NCBI GenBank assembly: GCA_022826345.1
Contig: JAJDVB010000141.1
Coordinates: 1 to 64,000 of the forward strand
Origin: Alphaproteobacteria bacterium
GTDB lineage: Bacteria; Pseudomonadota; Alphaproteobacteria; UBA828
DNA length: 64,000 nucleotides
Direction of reading: 5' to 3'
Position numbers and translations under genes: made by a program. Below the pieces are notes generated by a model. That model did not search any database, was not told where the DNA came from, and was given only the letters and a program-made list of their open reading frames with translations. How positions within the stretch are numbered: position 1 is the first letter of the stretch; the number at the start of each line of letters is the position of its first letter. Positions 9,890 through 18,665 of the stretch are shown one piece after another.

Positions 9890-9925
9890 AAATAATCCGG
9901 GAAATCTGTCGTCAAATAATTCGGG
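9890..9925. repeat. two AT-rich direct repeats
   Basis: AAATAATCCGGG (9890-9901) recurs as AAATAATTCGGG (9914-9925), 24 bp apart, with one mismatch in 12. The spacing is a little over two helical turns, as for a protein-binding pair. No flanking gene start depends on it. Confidence 0.35.
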
Positions 9926-10022
9926 CAACAACACCATGTGAGGAACCGAATGCGTGGGTTGCACACACGCTCGGGTCTGAGGGCCTCGGCAACCGCTCGT
10001 CATCAAGCGCGATACGCATGGC

Positions 10023-11534
10023 TCATTCCTCTCGGAGCGATTGCCCGAAGTAATCAGTGAGAGGCTTGACAAGATAGCTGAGCGGTGTCCGCTCAGCGGT
10101 ACGAATGTGCACTTCAACCGGCATTCCGGGCAGCAGCGCAAGGTCCCGGACATGATCGACAGCGGTCGTTGAATTCGCCGGCTCCGCGTCCAGGGGCCTG
10201 ACATCGATATCGATTGCGCGCTCGGGGTTCTCCGGCTGCTCGTCCCGCAGCCAGTCTGCGAGGGCGTCATACGCTTCAGAGGCCCAGGCGAGCACCGGCA
10301 GGTCCTCGTCCGGTTCCAGCACCCGGCCAATCTCCAACTCTATCTCGTACCATGACAATCCGGTCCGCTCATCGTGCACGGTGTCCGCCGAGACCCGCCG
10401 CACCAGCCCCTCGAACTCCGGGGTATTGCGTGCCGGAAACGCCGAGAAGCGCAGGACGGCTTCCTGACCTAGATGCACCTGATCGACATGGATCGGCTCC
10501 AAGCGCGCGACAACGACGAGTGGAGCGCTATCGGGCACGATACGCAGCATCGCCTCGCCCGGCCGCACCACCTCCCCGACCGCGAACACCTCCATTCCGT
10601 ACACCTCGCCGGAGACCGGCGCCCGCACTTCCATGCCCCCGAGACGTCGCCGAATCTCGACCAATCGTTCACGAACCTGGTTCTCTCGTGCCTGCACGGC
10701 GCGCGCCTGCTCTTCGGCCTCCTCGATACGCCGCGCGCCGATCTGCAGGATCTCGATTTCAATCTCGGCTATGCGTCCGCGCGCGCCCGCGATCCTTGAC
10801 TCAATGTCGCCTGCCTGACCGGCGAGACGCGCCGCTTCGCGCTCCAGTTCCAGCAGTCGGTGAAGCTCGGTAAGGCCTCTCTCGAACAACGACCGCAGAC
10901 CGTCGAGCTCACGCTCGACGAAGGCGCTCTGGCTATCCACGGCGTGCGCCTGCGCCTCCAGCCCGGCGATCTGCTTCCGCGTCTGACCGATCCGCTCCCG
11001 GAGCTGAGCGACCTGGCCTGCCCAGGATGAATGGCGCGCTTCGAAGAGTCGTGTCTGGCTATCGACGACGTCACGCGCCAACGCATCAATCCGCGCCCGT
11101 TCAGCAACTTCGGCGTCCCACACGATGGTGTCTACGCCCGTGAATTCCGCCTCGAGACGGTTGCGCAAGCCCATCAGCTCGATCTCTTCGGCCCGCAGCA
11201 AGGCCTCCTCCGAGCGTAGCGCCGCGTCCTTCAGCCGTATCAGCACGTCGCCGGCCGTGACACGGTCACCGTTTCGCACAAGAATTTCGCCCACCGTGCC
11301 ACCGTCGATGTGCTCCACCACCTGGTCGCGTGTCTCCATGTCGACCTGCCCGGTGGCGATCACCGCCCCGGCTATTGTGGTGGCCACACCCCAACCGAAG
11401 ACACCGGCACAGAGCACGGCCAGCGTCAGAAAACCGAATAGCAGCGGCCGTCGCGAGGAAAACTCCGGCCGAGAGGCACCGTTCGGCCCTTCCGGCGCTC
11501 CCGGCGAACGTAACGTGGCGAGCGCTGTGGTCAT
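10023..11534 (-). CDS. type I secretion membrane-fusion (adaptor) protein, HlyD/PrtE family
   Basis: Encodes 503 residues from the ATG at 11534-11532. That start overlaps the stop of the upstream exporter gene (TGATG), which implies translational coupling, so I prefer it to a longer open frame. One membrane helix (about residues 31-50) is followed by the biotinyl-lipoyl-like motif VRNGDRVTAGDVLIRL. A long coiled-coil hairpin (about 120-310), rich in Glu and Arg, precedes the returning motif VRAPVSGEVYG, and a C-terminal beta domain ends in LVKPLTDYFGQSLREE. These are family hallmarks. The protein would bridge the inner-membrane exporter to a TolC-type outer-membrane channel; no tolC gene is in the window. 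Confidence 0.9.
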   Translation of the reverse strand: MTTALATLRSPGAPEGPNGASRPEFSSRRPLLFGFLTLAVLCAGVFGWGVATTIAGAVIATGQVDMETRDQVVEHIDGGTVGEILVRNGDRVTAGDVLIRLKDAALRSEEALLRAEEIELMGLRNRLEAEFTGVDTIVWDAEVAERARIDALARDVVDSQTRLFEARHSSWAGQVAQLRERIGQTRKQIAGLEAQAHAVDSQSAFVERELDGLRSLFERGLTELHRLLELEREAARLAGQAGDIESRIAGARGRIAEIEIEILQIGARRIEEAEEQARAVQARENQVRERLVEIRRRLGGMEVRAPVSGEVYGMEVFAVGEVVRPGEAMLRIVPDSAPLVVVARLEPIHVDQVHLGQEAVLRFSAFPARNTPEFEGLVRRVSADTVHDERTGLSWYEIELEIGRVLEPDEDLPVLAWASEAYDALADWLRDEQPENPERAIDIDVRPLDAEPANSTTAVDHVRDLALLPGMPVEVHIRTAERTPLSYLVKPLTDYFGQSLREE

Positions 11535-13321
11535 CAGGGCTTGCCGTCTCCCTCCCCATCGTCGGTTCCGTCCAAGGGCTCGTGTCCCGGTGTCCGCCAC
11601 CTTTCCGGCGGCTTCGACTTCCGGACCGGTATGGCGCGTCTCGGTGGCGTCAGGCCCGGAGCCTCCCGATGAGCCGCCTCTGCCGGATGCGCCCTGCCGT
11701 CTGCCATCAGGAGTATCAGGTCGCACTGCGCGAATATGCCCGGACGATGCGCGATGACAACTGCCGAACCGCCCCGCGCCTTGAGATCCGCGATGGTTCC
11801 GCTGAGCGCCTCCGCGCCCGCCGCGTCCAGATGCGCGTCGGGCTCGTCGAGGATCAGTACTACCGGGTCGCGATAGAGTGCGCGCGCCAGGGCAATACGC
11901 TGACGCTGGCCGCCGGAAAGCGCGGTCCCGCCCGCCGCGACCTCGAAGTCGTAGCCACCCGGAAGACCCACGATCATGTCGTGCGCCCCCACCCGCTCTG
12001 CCGCCCGCACCACCGCTTCGGGGTCAGGATCGGGATCGAGACGTGCGATGTTCTCAGCCACCGTCCCTTCGAACAGCATGACCTCCTGGGGCAGCCAGCC
12101 GACATACCGGGCGAGTGCCTCTTCACCGTACTGGTCGAGCGCCGCTCCGCCCAGCGTCACCTTGCCCGCGACCGGCGGCCAGATGCCCGCCAGCGCCTTC
12201 GCGAGAGTCGACTTCCCCGACGCCGACGGACCCGCGATTCCAATCGCCTTTCCCGGCTCAAGCACGAAAGACACGCCCCGCACCGCCGGGATCTCCGCGC
12301 CGGGTGCGCCAACGACGAGATTCGATGCCTCCATCCTCGCCGGTGGGCCCGGAAGCGGTGTTTTCGTCGACTCCTCGGGTGTCTCGCTCAACAGCGCCCC
12401 CAGCGAACGCCGCGCCTCAAGCGCACGCTGCAGGACCGGCCATTGCGCCACCGCCTGATCGATCGGCGCCAGCGCCCGGCCCAGCAGAATCGATGCCGCG
12501 ATAACTATCCCCGGCGTCACTTCGGCGCGGATCGCCAACCAGGCGCCGAGCCCCAGCATCATCGACTGGAGGAACAGCCGCAGGGTCCGGGTGGATGCCG
12601 CGAACGCCCCGCCCCGGTCAGAGGCGGAAATGGTGCTTTCCAGGGCCCGATTGCGCAGCACGCCCGCGCGCGCGATGACGGCGCCCCGCATCCCAAGGCC
12701 CCGCACCGTTTCGCCACCTGCCCTGATCTGATCGACGAAGTGGGCCGCGCGGGCCGAGGTTACGCCCGCCGCCGCCTGAAGGTGTGCCGTGCGCCTCTGA
12801 TTCAGCAGCGCCAACGACAGCAGCAGCACGCCGGAAAACACCCCCAACAGGCCCAGCAACCAGTGAAACCAGAACAGCACCAACAGGAATATCGGCGTCC
12901 AGGGTGCATCGAAGAACGCGAACGGCCCCGGACCCGACGCGAAGCGCTGCATCGCCTCCAGATCATTGAGCCCCGTCGCCGGCGCCGAACGTGCCGCCGA
13001 GGAGCGGCCCGCGCGGGTCAGGATCGCGCCCAGAACGCGCGGATCGAGCCGCGCCTGGAACCGTGCGCCGGCGCGCGCCAGAACCCGCGACCGGAAGTGG
13101 TCGAGCAGGCCCATGGCCAGGAACAGGAAGGCGACGATCACTACAAGTGCCACCAGCGTCGCCTCCGAGCGCGAGGTCAGCACCCGGTCGTAGACCTGAA
13201 GCATGAATATCGGGCCGGTCAGCATCAGCAGATTGACGAAAGCGCTGAACAACCCGATCGAGAGAAACCACCGCCGGCTCTCGCCCAGCGCCGCACGAAT
13301 CTCAGCGCTGCCGCTCTTCAT
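11534..13321 (-). CDS. type I secretion ABC exporter, PrtD/LapB-like ATPase-permease
   Basis: Encodes 595 residues. An N-terminal membrane domain (about residues 20-290; opening helix segment FVNLLMLTGPIFMLQVYDR is typical of PrtD-type exporters) is fused to an ATPase with Walker A GPSASGKST, signature LSGGQRQRIALARAL and Walker B VVLILDEPDAHLD. There is no C39 peptidase domain, so the substrate should carry an uncleaved C-terminal signal. The ATG at 13321-13319 follows GGAGTGGCC, a good ribosome site; an upstream in-frame extension is unlikely. It lies between the repeat protein and the HlyD-type adaptor, with which it overlaps by TGATG. The order substrate-exporter-adaptor suggests one operon. 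Confidence 0.92.
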   Translation of the reverse strand: MKSGSAEIRAALGESRRWFLSIGLFSAFVNLLMLTGPIFMLQVYDRVLTSRSEATLVALVVIVAFLFLAMGLLDHFRSRVLARAGARFQARLDPRVLGAILTRAGRSSAARSAPATGLNDLEAMQRFASGPGPFAFFDAPWTPIFLLVLFWFHWLLGLLGVFSGVLLLSLALLNQRRTAHLQAAAGVTSARAAHFVDQIRAGGETVRGLGMRGAVIARAGVLRNRALESTISASDRGGAFAASTRTLRLFLQSMMLGLGAWLAIRAEVTPGIVIAASILLGRALAPIDQAVAQWPVLQRALEARRSLGALLSETPEESTKTPLPGPPARMEASNLVVGAPGAEIPAVRGVSFVLEPGKAIGIAGPSASGKSTLAKALAGIWPPVAGKVTLGGAALDQYGEEALARYVGWLPQEVMLFEGTVAENIARLDPDPDPEAVVRAAERVGAHDMIVGLPGGYDFEVAAGGTALSGGQRQRIALARALYRDPVVLILDEPDAHLDAAGAEALSGTIADLKARGGSAVVIAHRPGIFAQCDLILLMADGRAHPAEAAHREAPGLTPPRRAIPVRKSKPPERWRTPGHEPLDGTDDGEGDGKP

Positions 13322-13438
13322 GGCCACTCCTCGCGCCATGCCTGCAGTGCGGCACCCCGAACCCTTGCCCGCGCCGGGGGCGGCTTGCGAGGGCGCAACC
13401 CGTGGCCACATACGGGCTGTGTGGTTACGGCATCGGCA

Positions 13439-16400
13439 TCAAACAGCGTCCACCGACAACGTGTACGAGCCTTCAAGGACGCCCTGCCAGTTGTTCTCGT
13501 CACCCTCCATGCGGCCTCTCCAGCTGCCCGAGCCAGCAGCGATGTAGTAGGTGCCGGTCGTCGCCGCCTCGAACGTCACCAGACTGTTCAGGTGCGCTCC
13601 CCCATTATCGTCCTCGGTGCCGTTGATGAGGTTTCCGGCCGCATCATGGATGCCATGCAAGTACGGGTCGATCAGCCATCCGTCGCCCGTCTGCCAGCCC
13701 TTCAACTCGACGGTGTAGACCGTTCCGGCCACCAACTCCACCGCGAACCAGTCCCGGTCTCCTTCGTACCCGATCAAGCCCGTGGCAGAGCCGCCGACAG
13801 CCACCCTGCCGGTCGTGTCGGTTCCCGCGGTGTACTCGTCCGGCCCGCCTCCGTCCGTGACGTCGTAGACCGAGAGCCTGTAGGAGTTGAACTGCGGATT
13901 GATGTTATAGGCACGGCTGTTCAAGGAGCTTGCCGACACATAGTGTGTTCCGGTCTCCGTCGCCTCGACGTACAGTCGGCTGTTGTACTTGAAGCCGCCG
14001 TCGTCGTCCGACGTGCCGGGGAAGAGGACACCATTCGAGTCGTAGACCCCGCGCAGATATGGGTCACTCAGGGTACCCACATCGCTCCAGACGCCTTCCA
14101 GGTCGATGCGGTAGGTCTTGCCCGCCTCCAGTTCCACCGCGAACCAGTCCTGGTCGCGCTCACGATCGATCCTGCCCGTGACCGAGCCACCTACACTCAC
14201 CGTACCAGTCGTGCCGGTCCCGAACGCGTAGTCGTCCGCAAGGCCGTAGTCCGAGAGCCTGTCACTAATGTCTCTCACCGACAGGGTGTAGGCACCCGGG
14301 CCATATTGACCTGACGCCCCGATATAGTGCGTGGCGGTTTCCGCTGCCGTGAATATCAGCCGACTGTCGACGCCTGCGCCTCCGTCATCGTCTGTGGACC
14401 GGTGGAGTCTCACACCGTCTGCGTCGTAGACCCCGGCAAGATAGGGGTTCGGTCGGGTGCCGCCATTCGAGGAACCTTCCAGGTCGATCCGGTAGGTTTT
14501 GCCCTCTTCGAACTCCACCGCGAACCAGTCCACGTCCCCGCCCCGCGAATTCGGCAGAGATTGCCACTCGCCCGTAACAGTGCCGCCGACCTCGACAACT
14601 CCCGTGGTCGTGCTGTCCGCTGGCAGATCATCATCGGCCGCAGATGGCGTCACGTCCGTCACCGCCACCTCGTAGGTCCCCTGGTCATCAACGTAGGCAC
14701 CGGCGGCGATGTAGTGGGTGCCGCTCTCCGATGCGGTGAACGTCAGCCGGCTGTTGTAACCCTCGCCCCCGTCGTCGTTCGTCGTCCCCGCAATGAGGTT
14801 GCCCTCGGCATCGTGAATGCCGCGCAGCTTGGGATCGCCGAGCGTGCCGTCGCCCGTCGGGTTCCCCTTCAGGTCGACCGTGTAGGTCCGGCCCGCCGCC
14901 AGCTCCACCGCGAACCAGTCGCGGTCCTCCGCTGGCGAGATGGCGCCGGTCGCCGTGCCGCCGACCGCGACAACTCCGGCGGTCGTGCGGCCTGCCGGCA
15001 GATCCTCGCCGGCCGCCTCGGAAACGCTCTGCGCAGGCTCCGGCGCAGACTCCGGTGCAGGCTCCGGGTCCGTCACCGTCTCCTGTCCATCGGTAACGGA
15101 GATGACCGCCAGCTCGTAGGTGCCCTGGCGGGACGAGTAGGCGCCGGCCGCGATGTAGTGGGTGCCGCTCTCCGATGCGGTGAACGCCACCCGGCTGTTG
15201 ACGCCGTGGCCTCCGTCGTCGTTCGTCGTGCCCCGAATGAGGTTGCCCGCGGCATCGTGAATGCCGCGCAGATAGGGATCGCTGAGTGTGCCGTCGCCCG
15301 ACGGGCGGCCCTTCAGGTCGATCCGGTAGGTCTTGCCCGCCTCCAGCTCCACCGCGAACCAGTCGCGGTCCCCCGATCTCCCGATCGCGCCGGTCGCCAC
15401 GTCGTCGACCGCGACAACTCCCGCGGTCGCGCTGCTCGCCGGCAAATCCTCGCCAGCCGCCTCGGAAACGCTCTGCTCAGGCTCCGGGGCCGGCGGCACG
15501 ACGACCTCCTCCTCCACGGGCGCCGCCTCCTGCACATCGGTGACGGTGACGGTGACGGTGACGTCGGTGTGCAGGCCCCCGTCGCTCGCACGGACCGTCA
15601 GTTCGCGGCTCGTCGGGTCGGTCTCGTAATCCTCCCCAGAGCCCGTGTAGTACAGCGCACCCGTCGAGGCGTCGATCTCGAACAGCCCCGCCGCGTTGCC
15701 GCCCGCGATGCTGTAGCTCACCGCAGAGCCTTCCGGGTCCGTCGCCAAAACCGTGCCCAGCGCAACCCGCGTCGTGCTCCCGTCCGCGTTCTCCGCAAGA
15801 TCGAACGCATAGCTCTGCTGTCCGAAGACCGGCGCTTCCGCCGCGTCGGTGACGGAGACGGCGACGGTGACGTCGGTATGCAGACCCCCGTCGCTCGCCC
15901 GGACCGTCAGCTCGCGGCTCGTCGGGTCGGTCTCGTAATCCTCCCCCGAGCCCGTGTAGTACAGCGCGCCCGTCGAGGCATCGATCTCGAACAGCCCCGC
16001 CGCGTTGCCGCCCGCGATGCTGTAGCTCACCGCAGAGCCTTCCGGGTCCGTCGCAGAAACCGTGCCCAGCGCGACCCGCGATGTACTCCCAACCGCGTTC
16101 TCCGCCAGGGCGAACGCATAGCCCTGCTGCCCGAAAACCGGCGCTTGCGCCACCACGACACCAGGCGGGGTCACGTCGGTCACCGCCAGCTCGTAGGTGC
16201 CCTGGCGGGACGAGTAGGCGCCGGCGGCGATGTAGTGGGTGCCGCTTTCCGACGCGGTGAACGCCACCCGGCTGTTGTAGCCGTGGCCCCCGTCGTCGTT
16301 CGTCGTGCCCCGAATGAGGTTGCCCGCGGCATCGTGGATGCCGCGCAGATAGGGGTCGCTGAGCGTGCCGTCGCCCGTCGGGCGGCCCTTCAGGTCGATC

Positions 16401-16570
16401 CGGTAGGTCTTGCCCGCCTCCAGCTCCACCGCGAACCAGTCGCGGTCCCCCGATCTCCCGATCGTGCCGGTCGCCACGTCGTCGACCGCGACAACTCCCG
16501 CGGTCGTGCTGTTCGCTGGCAGATCCTCGCCGAGCGTCTCGGAAACGCTCTGCTGAACCAACCCGCTCAT
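13439..16570 (-). CDS. secreted PPC/cadherin-repeat protein, probable type I secretion substrate
   Basis: Encodes 1043 residues with no N-terminal signal peptide. It is built almost wholly of beta modules: a pre-peptidase C-terminal (PPC-like) module at about 7-132, two cadherin-like modules at about 142-245 and 246-343, then five more PPC-like modules (about 365-490, 513-637, 643-767, 773-900, 910-1043). Each PPC unit carries DWFAVE, a TYRIDL-like strand and an acidic DDGG turn. No protease or other catalytic domain and no RTX nonapeptides are seen. The C-terminus ends in hydrophobic residues (YTLSVDAV), as many type I signals do. The exporter and adaptor genes follow directly, so I infer an exported adhesin or surface-layer-like protein. 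Units are nearly identical at the DNA level. Confidence 0.8.
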   Translation of the reverse strand: MSGLVQQSVSETLGEDLPANSTTAGVVAVDDVATGTIGRSGDRDWFAVELEAGKTYRIDLKGRPTGDGTLSDPYLRGIHDAAGNLIRGTTNDDGGHGYNSRVAFTASESGTHYIAAGAYSSRQGTYELAVTDVTPPGVVVAQAPVFGQQGYAFALAENAVGSTSRVALGTVSATDPEGSAVSYSIAGGNAAGLFEIDASTGALYYTGSGEDYETDPTSRELTVRASDGGLHTDVTVAVSVTDAAEAPVFGQQSYAFDLAENADGSTTRVALGTVLATDPEGSAVSYSIAGGNAAGLFEIDASTGALYYTGSGEDYETDPTSRELTVRASDGGLHTDVTVTVTVTDVQEAAPVEEEVVVPPAPEPEQSVSEAAGEDLPASSATAGVVAVDDVATGAIGRSGDRDWFAVELEAGKTYRIDLKGRPSGDGTLSDPYLRGIHDAAGNLIRGTTNDDGGHGVNSRVAFTASESGTHYIAAGAYSSRQGTYELAVISVTDGQETVTDPEPAPESAPEPAQSVSEAAGEDLPAGRTTAGVVAVGGTATGAISPAEDRDWFAVELAAGRTYTVDLKGNPTGDGTLGDPKLRGIHDAEGNLIAGTTNDDGGEGYNSRLTFTASESGTHYIAAGAYVDDQGTYEVAVTDVTPSAADDDLPADSTTTGVVEVGGTVTGEWQSLPNSRGGDVDWFAVEFEEGKTYRIDLEGSSNGGTRPNPYLAGVYDADGVRLHRSTDDDGGAGVDSRLIFTAAETATHYIGASGQYGPGAYTLSVRDISDRLSDYGLADDYAFGTGTTGTVSVGGSVTGRIDRERDQDWFAVELEAGKTYRIDLEGVWSDVGTLSDPYLRGVYDSNGVLFPGTSDDDGGFKYNSRLYVEATETGTHYVSASSLNSRAYNINPQFNSYRLSVYDVTDGGGPDEYTAGTDTTGRVAVGGSATGLIGYEGDRDWFAVELVAGTVYTVELKGWQTGDGWLIDPYLHGIHDAAGNLINGTEDDNGGAHLNSLVTFEAATTGTYYIAAGSGSWRGRMEGDENNWQGVLEGSYTLSVDAV
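15537..16140 (-). repeat. tandem near-identical cadherin-module DNA repeats
   Basis: About 300 bp at 15838-16140 is repeated nearly base for base at 15537-15835 inside the repeat-protein gene. The flanking PPC modules at about 16185-16555 and 15100-15475 are also closely similar. Such in-frame repeats can recombine and change the number of modules. Confidence 0.75.
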
Positions 16571-17204
16571 GGCTTCGGGCCGTCGTCTCTTGGACTCATC
16601 CCCGCCGGGGCGGAGCCATTCAAGGAACCGTTAAATTCGTCACGCAAACGCATTTCGACGCTCCTCCACTGGCGCAGGCTGACATGCAACTGCACATCCA
16701 GAGTGAGTGTAGACCGCGGGGGGGGGGGGGCAACAACCCGGCAGGACGGCTGGTCTTCCTTTCGACTCTGGCCGCCGCCCACGGCGGTTATGGAGGCGCG
16801 CTTCTGCTGCCGTCAGCGATCGAGCGGGTTGCGGCTCAAGACTGACAGCACGAGAGTAACGCTCTCTTCATGACGTGACCTCGGGTGACCGCGACGCCCC
16901 GTTGGCTCATCGTGTTGCCGCGACTGCTCTCACACCAGCGGGTTTCCGTTTCCACCGCGCCACCGCAAGCACGCGCCCCCAAAAGCGATTGAATATGCGC
17001 GCATTTCGACCGTCATCAACAGCCGGTAAGGACTGCGATCGCTCAAGGGCGCGCGAGCGCGGCCGGTGCGCACGTTCTCATCCCCGCGCTTCTGCACACG
17101 GCACGGCTTTCCGTCCTTGGCCATGCCCTCCCCGGAACGCAGCGCCTCGTGCGCCCGGTCTCTGCCGCCGCCAGGCGTTCAGGCCGCGAGAACCCCGCCG
17201 GTCC
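16571..17204. other. 634-bp stretch without a gene; upstream region of the repeat protein
   Basis: No open frame here has both a start and family-like sequence. The part next to 16570 is the leader of the repeat-protein gene and includes the 13-base homopolymer listed separately. The rest (about 16740-17204) is GC-rich and I see nothing definite in it. Confidence 0.6.
16706..16736 (-). promoter_or_regulatory. candidate promoter with 13-C tract in its spacer (phase-variation candidate)
   Basis: The plus strand has 13 consecutive G at 16718-16730, so 13 C on the strand transcribed toward the repeat-protein gene. TTGTTG (16736-16731) lies just upstream of the tract. TCTACA (16713-16708) is 17 bases downstream of it and TACACT (16711-16706) 19 bases downstream. 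Both boxes are weak matches to sigma-70 elements. The tract would therefore set the -35/-10 distance. The start codon is 135 bp further on. Slippage of the tract could switch transcription on and off. The tract is seen; its role is inferred. Confidence 0.45.
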
Positions 17205-17654
17205 TCACTCCGCCTGCGCCGGCGCCACGCGCTTCGTCGGCGTCACCATGTTGCGTCCGTCCTGCGGGCGGCAAGCCACGCCGTCCATCGTCTTGCGTAC
17301 CGGATAGATGCCGAGACCGCCCTTGGCACGGTCCTCCAACGGAGCGGACAAATCAGGCTCCGGCACCGGCAGCGGGTCGAACGCCCTGCCGTCGTCTGCG
17401 ATCCCGATCATCAACGCTCCGCCCTCGAGGCGGAGGACGAGCTCGATCCGATGCTCCCCATCGTCGTCGTAGCCGTAGCCGATCGTGTTGGTCACCGGCT
17501 CGTCAGTCGCCAGATTGACCTCAAAGGCAATCTGCTTCGCCATCCCGTGCTCCGCACGGAACGCGCCGACGTTCTCGGCGGCGACTGCGGCGACATTCCG
17601 CAGATCGTTGACCAGCGAGAGCTCGAGAGCGTCGTCGGTATCGGCAGCAGCCAT
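17205..17654 (-). CDS. RsbW/SpoIIAB-like anti-sigma serine kinase (HATPase_c)
   Basis: Encodes 149 residues. The fold of GHKL ATPases is visible: N-box region VNLATDEPVTNTIGYGY (the canonical glutamate position holds D, then the conserved N), a G1 box IADDGRAFDP, and a GGLGIYPVRKTMD lid motif. Such proteins bind a sigma factor and phosphorylate a STAS antagonist. No sigma factor, STAS protein or phosphatase is adjacent; an RsbU-type phosphatase and a STAS protein lie about 23 and 27 kb away in this window. The frameshifted small gene upstream on the same strand ends 63 bp before this start. Confidence 0.82.
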   Translation of the reverse strand: MAAADTDDALELSLVNDLRNVAAVAAENVGAFRAEHGMAKQIAFEVNLATDEPVTNTIGYGYDDDGEHRIELVLRLEGGALMIGIADDGRAFDPLPVPEPDLSAPLEDRAKGGLGIYPVRKTMDGVACRPQDGRNMVTPTKRVAPAQAE

Positions 17655-17717
17655 TCGCCAGTCGGCCCGGGCCCGCCTCGTTCAGCACGCGCCCGTCGCT
17701 CGCGTCTCCAGCGGCCG

Positions 17718-17997
17718 CTACCGCCCGGCCGAATCGACGATGATGCGGCCGCGTCCGCGTCTGATCCGGTAACCGCCACGCGGGATCGCGAGCGTGCCCT
17801 GCTGAACCAGCGGCCATAGGGTATCCACGATCAGGGTTGCATTCTTGTCCGGCGCCGCCCGCGGTCGCCGGCTGCGCGGCAAGCCATTCCAGGAAGGCCC
17901 TGTCGGCGATATCTCTGCCGATGGATTTTCGCAGCGCATTCAGTTTGCGCGCCTGGCCCTTGGTCAGGCCACTCTCGTCAATCTCGATACCGGGCAC
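17718..17997 (-). pseudogene. small conserved-looking protein of about 92 residues, split by a +1 frameshift
   Basis: The first frame, from ATG 17997, reads MPGIEIDESGLTKGQARKLN and on through FLEWLAAQPA. The second frame reads NATLIVDTLWPLVQQGTLAI and ends SAGR at the TAG (17718-17720). Removing one G from the GGG complementary to 17858-17860 joins them into one coherent protein. The GQ-RKLNALRKS and IPRGGY-like segments look conserved, but I cannot name the family. It is either a decayed gene or an assembly error in a GC-rich run. Confidence 0.55.
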
Positions 17998-18247
17998 GGC
18001 GATCGCTCCCTCCGATGTCGCTCAAGGCCGAGCATTATAGCAAATCGCGCCGACGGGCATGTCCACCGGCCTCACGATGACGTGGCCGGGCCTCCCGTCT
18101 CCCGCCGTATTTCTCTTTCTGCGCCGCCTTCACTTCGGCACGCCGCCAGGAGTCGGAGGCTGGCCGGAACGAGGGCGCGGCGGGTCGCGTCCCGCGAGAG
18201 GGGGCGTCCCCGCCGTCTCCACCAACCTGCCAACGGGAGGCGGCACC

Positions 18248-18553
18248 ATGCGGACATCCGGGACAGTTCATCGAAGCGCACAAACGTTTCTGACCCACGT
18301 GTTCGGGCGCGGTCTCGACGACGAGCGCTATGTCGTGGAGAGATACGAGTCCGATTTCGAGGGCCAGATCCGGCCCTGGCGGCCGGGCAAGGGATCGAAG
18401 GCAGCGCGGAAGGTGATGAGCCTTCGCGCCGTGCAACGGCTTCGGCCGGAGCGGAACGAGATCATAATTGCAACCGGCGTCGAGCTCGCCGGCGGCGTTC
18501 AGTACTACGGCGAGCATGCCATCTGGCCCCACATGTCGCGGCGGCATCGGTGA
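18248..18553 (+). CDS. small hypothetical protein (101 aa)
   Basis: ATG at 18248 follows GGGAGGCGGCACC, a good ribosome site, and I prefer it to an upstream in-frame start because the upstream residues are low-complexity. The product is basic, with no signal peptide or membrane helix. It contains RGLDDERYVVERYESDFEGQ, then an Arg/Lys-rich stretch, and ends in SRRHR. I recognise no family. The zinc-ribbon gene follows 112 bp later on the same strand, so the two may form an operon. Confidence 0.5.
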   Translation: MRTSGTVHRSAQTFLTHVFGRGLDDERYVVERYESDFEGQIRPWRPGKGSKAARKVMSLRAVQRLRPERNEIIIATGVELAGGVQYYGEHAIWPHMSRRHR

Positions 18554-18665
18554 TCGAAGGATCGGCCGGGGCGTCCCGACCGGGCGCTCCGGACGTCGTC
18601 TTGCGCCGGAATACCGGCGGAAAGGCGCGCTCCTTGACCGTCGTCAACACGAAGGATCGCAGATC

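Larger units (their letters stand above)
9407..10022. other. 616-bp stretch without a convincing gene
   Basis: Lies between the frameshifted LysR gene and the HlyD-type gene. Open frames here lack a start, a ribosome site or family features. It contains a 62-bp dyad element (9641-9702) and a pair of AT-rich direct repeats (9890-9925), listed separately. Its right half has lower GC than the neighbours. Confidence 0.6.

Noticed and set aside
11330..16873. Very long plus-strand frames (994 and 848 residues) opposite the secretion genes
   Set aside because: Arise from the codon bias of the exporter and repeat-protein genes; low-complexity, Arg/Pro-rich and without family features.
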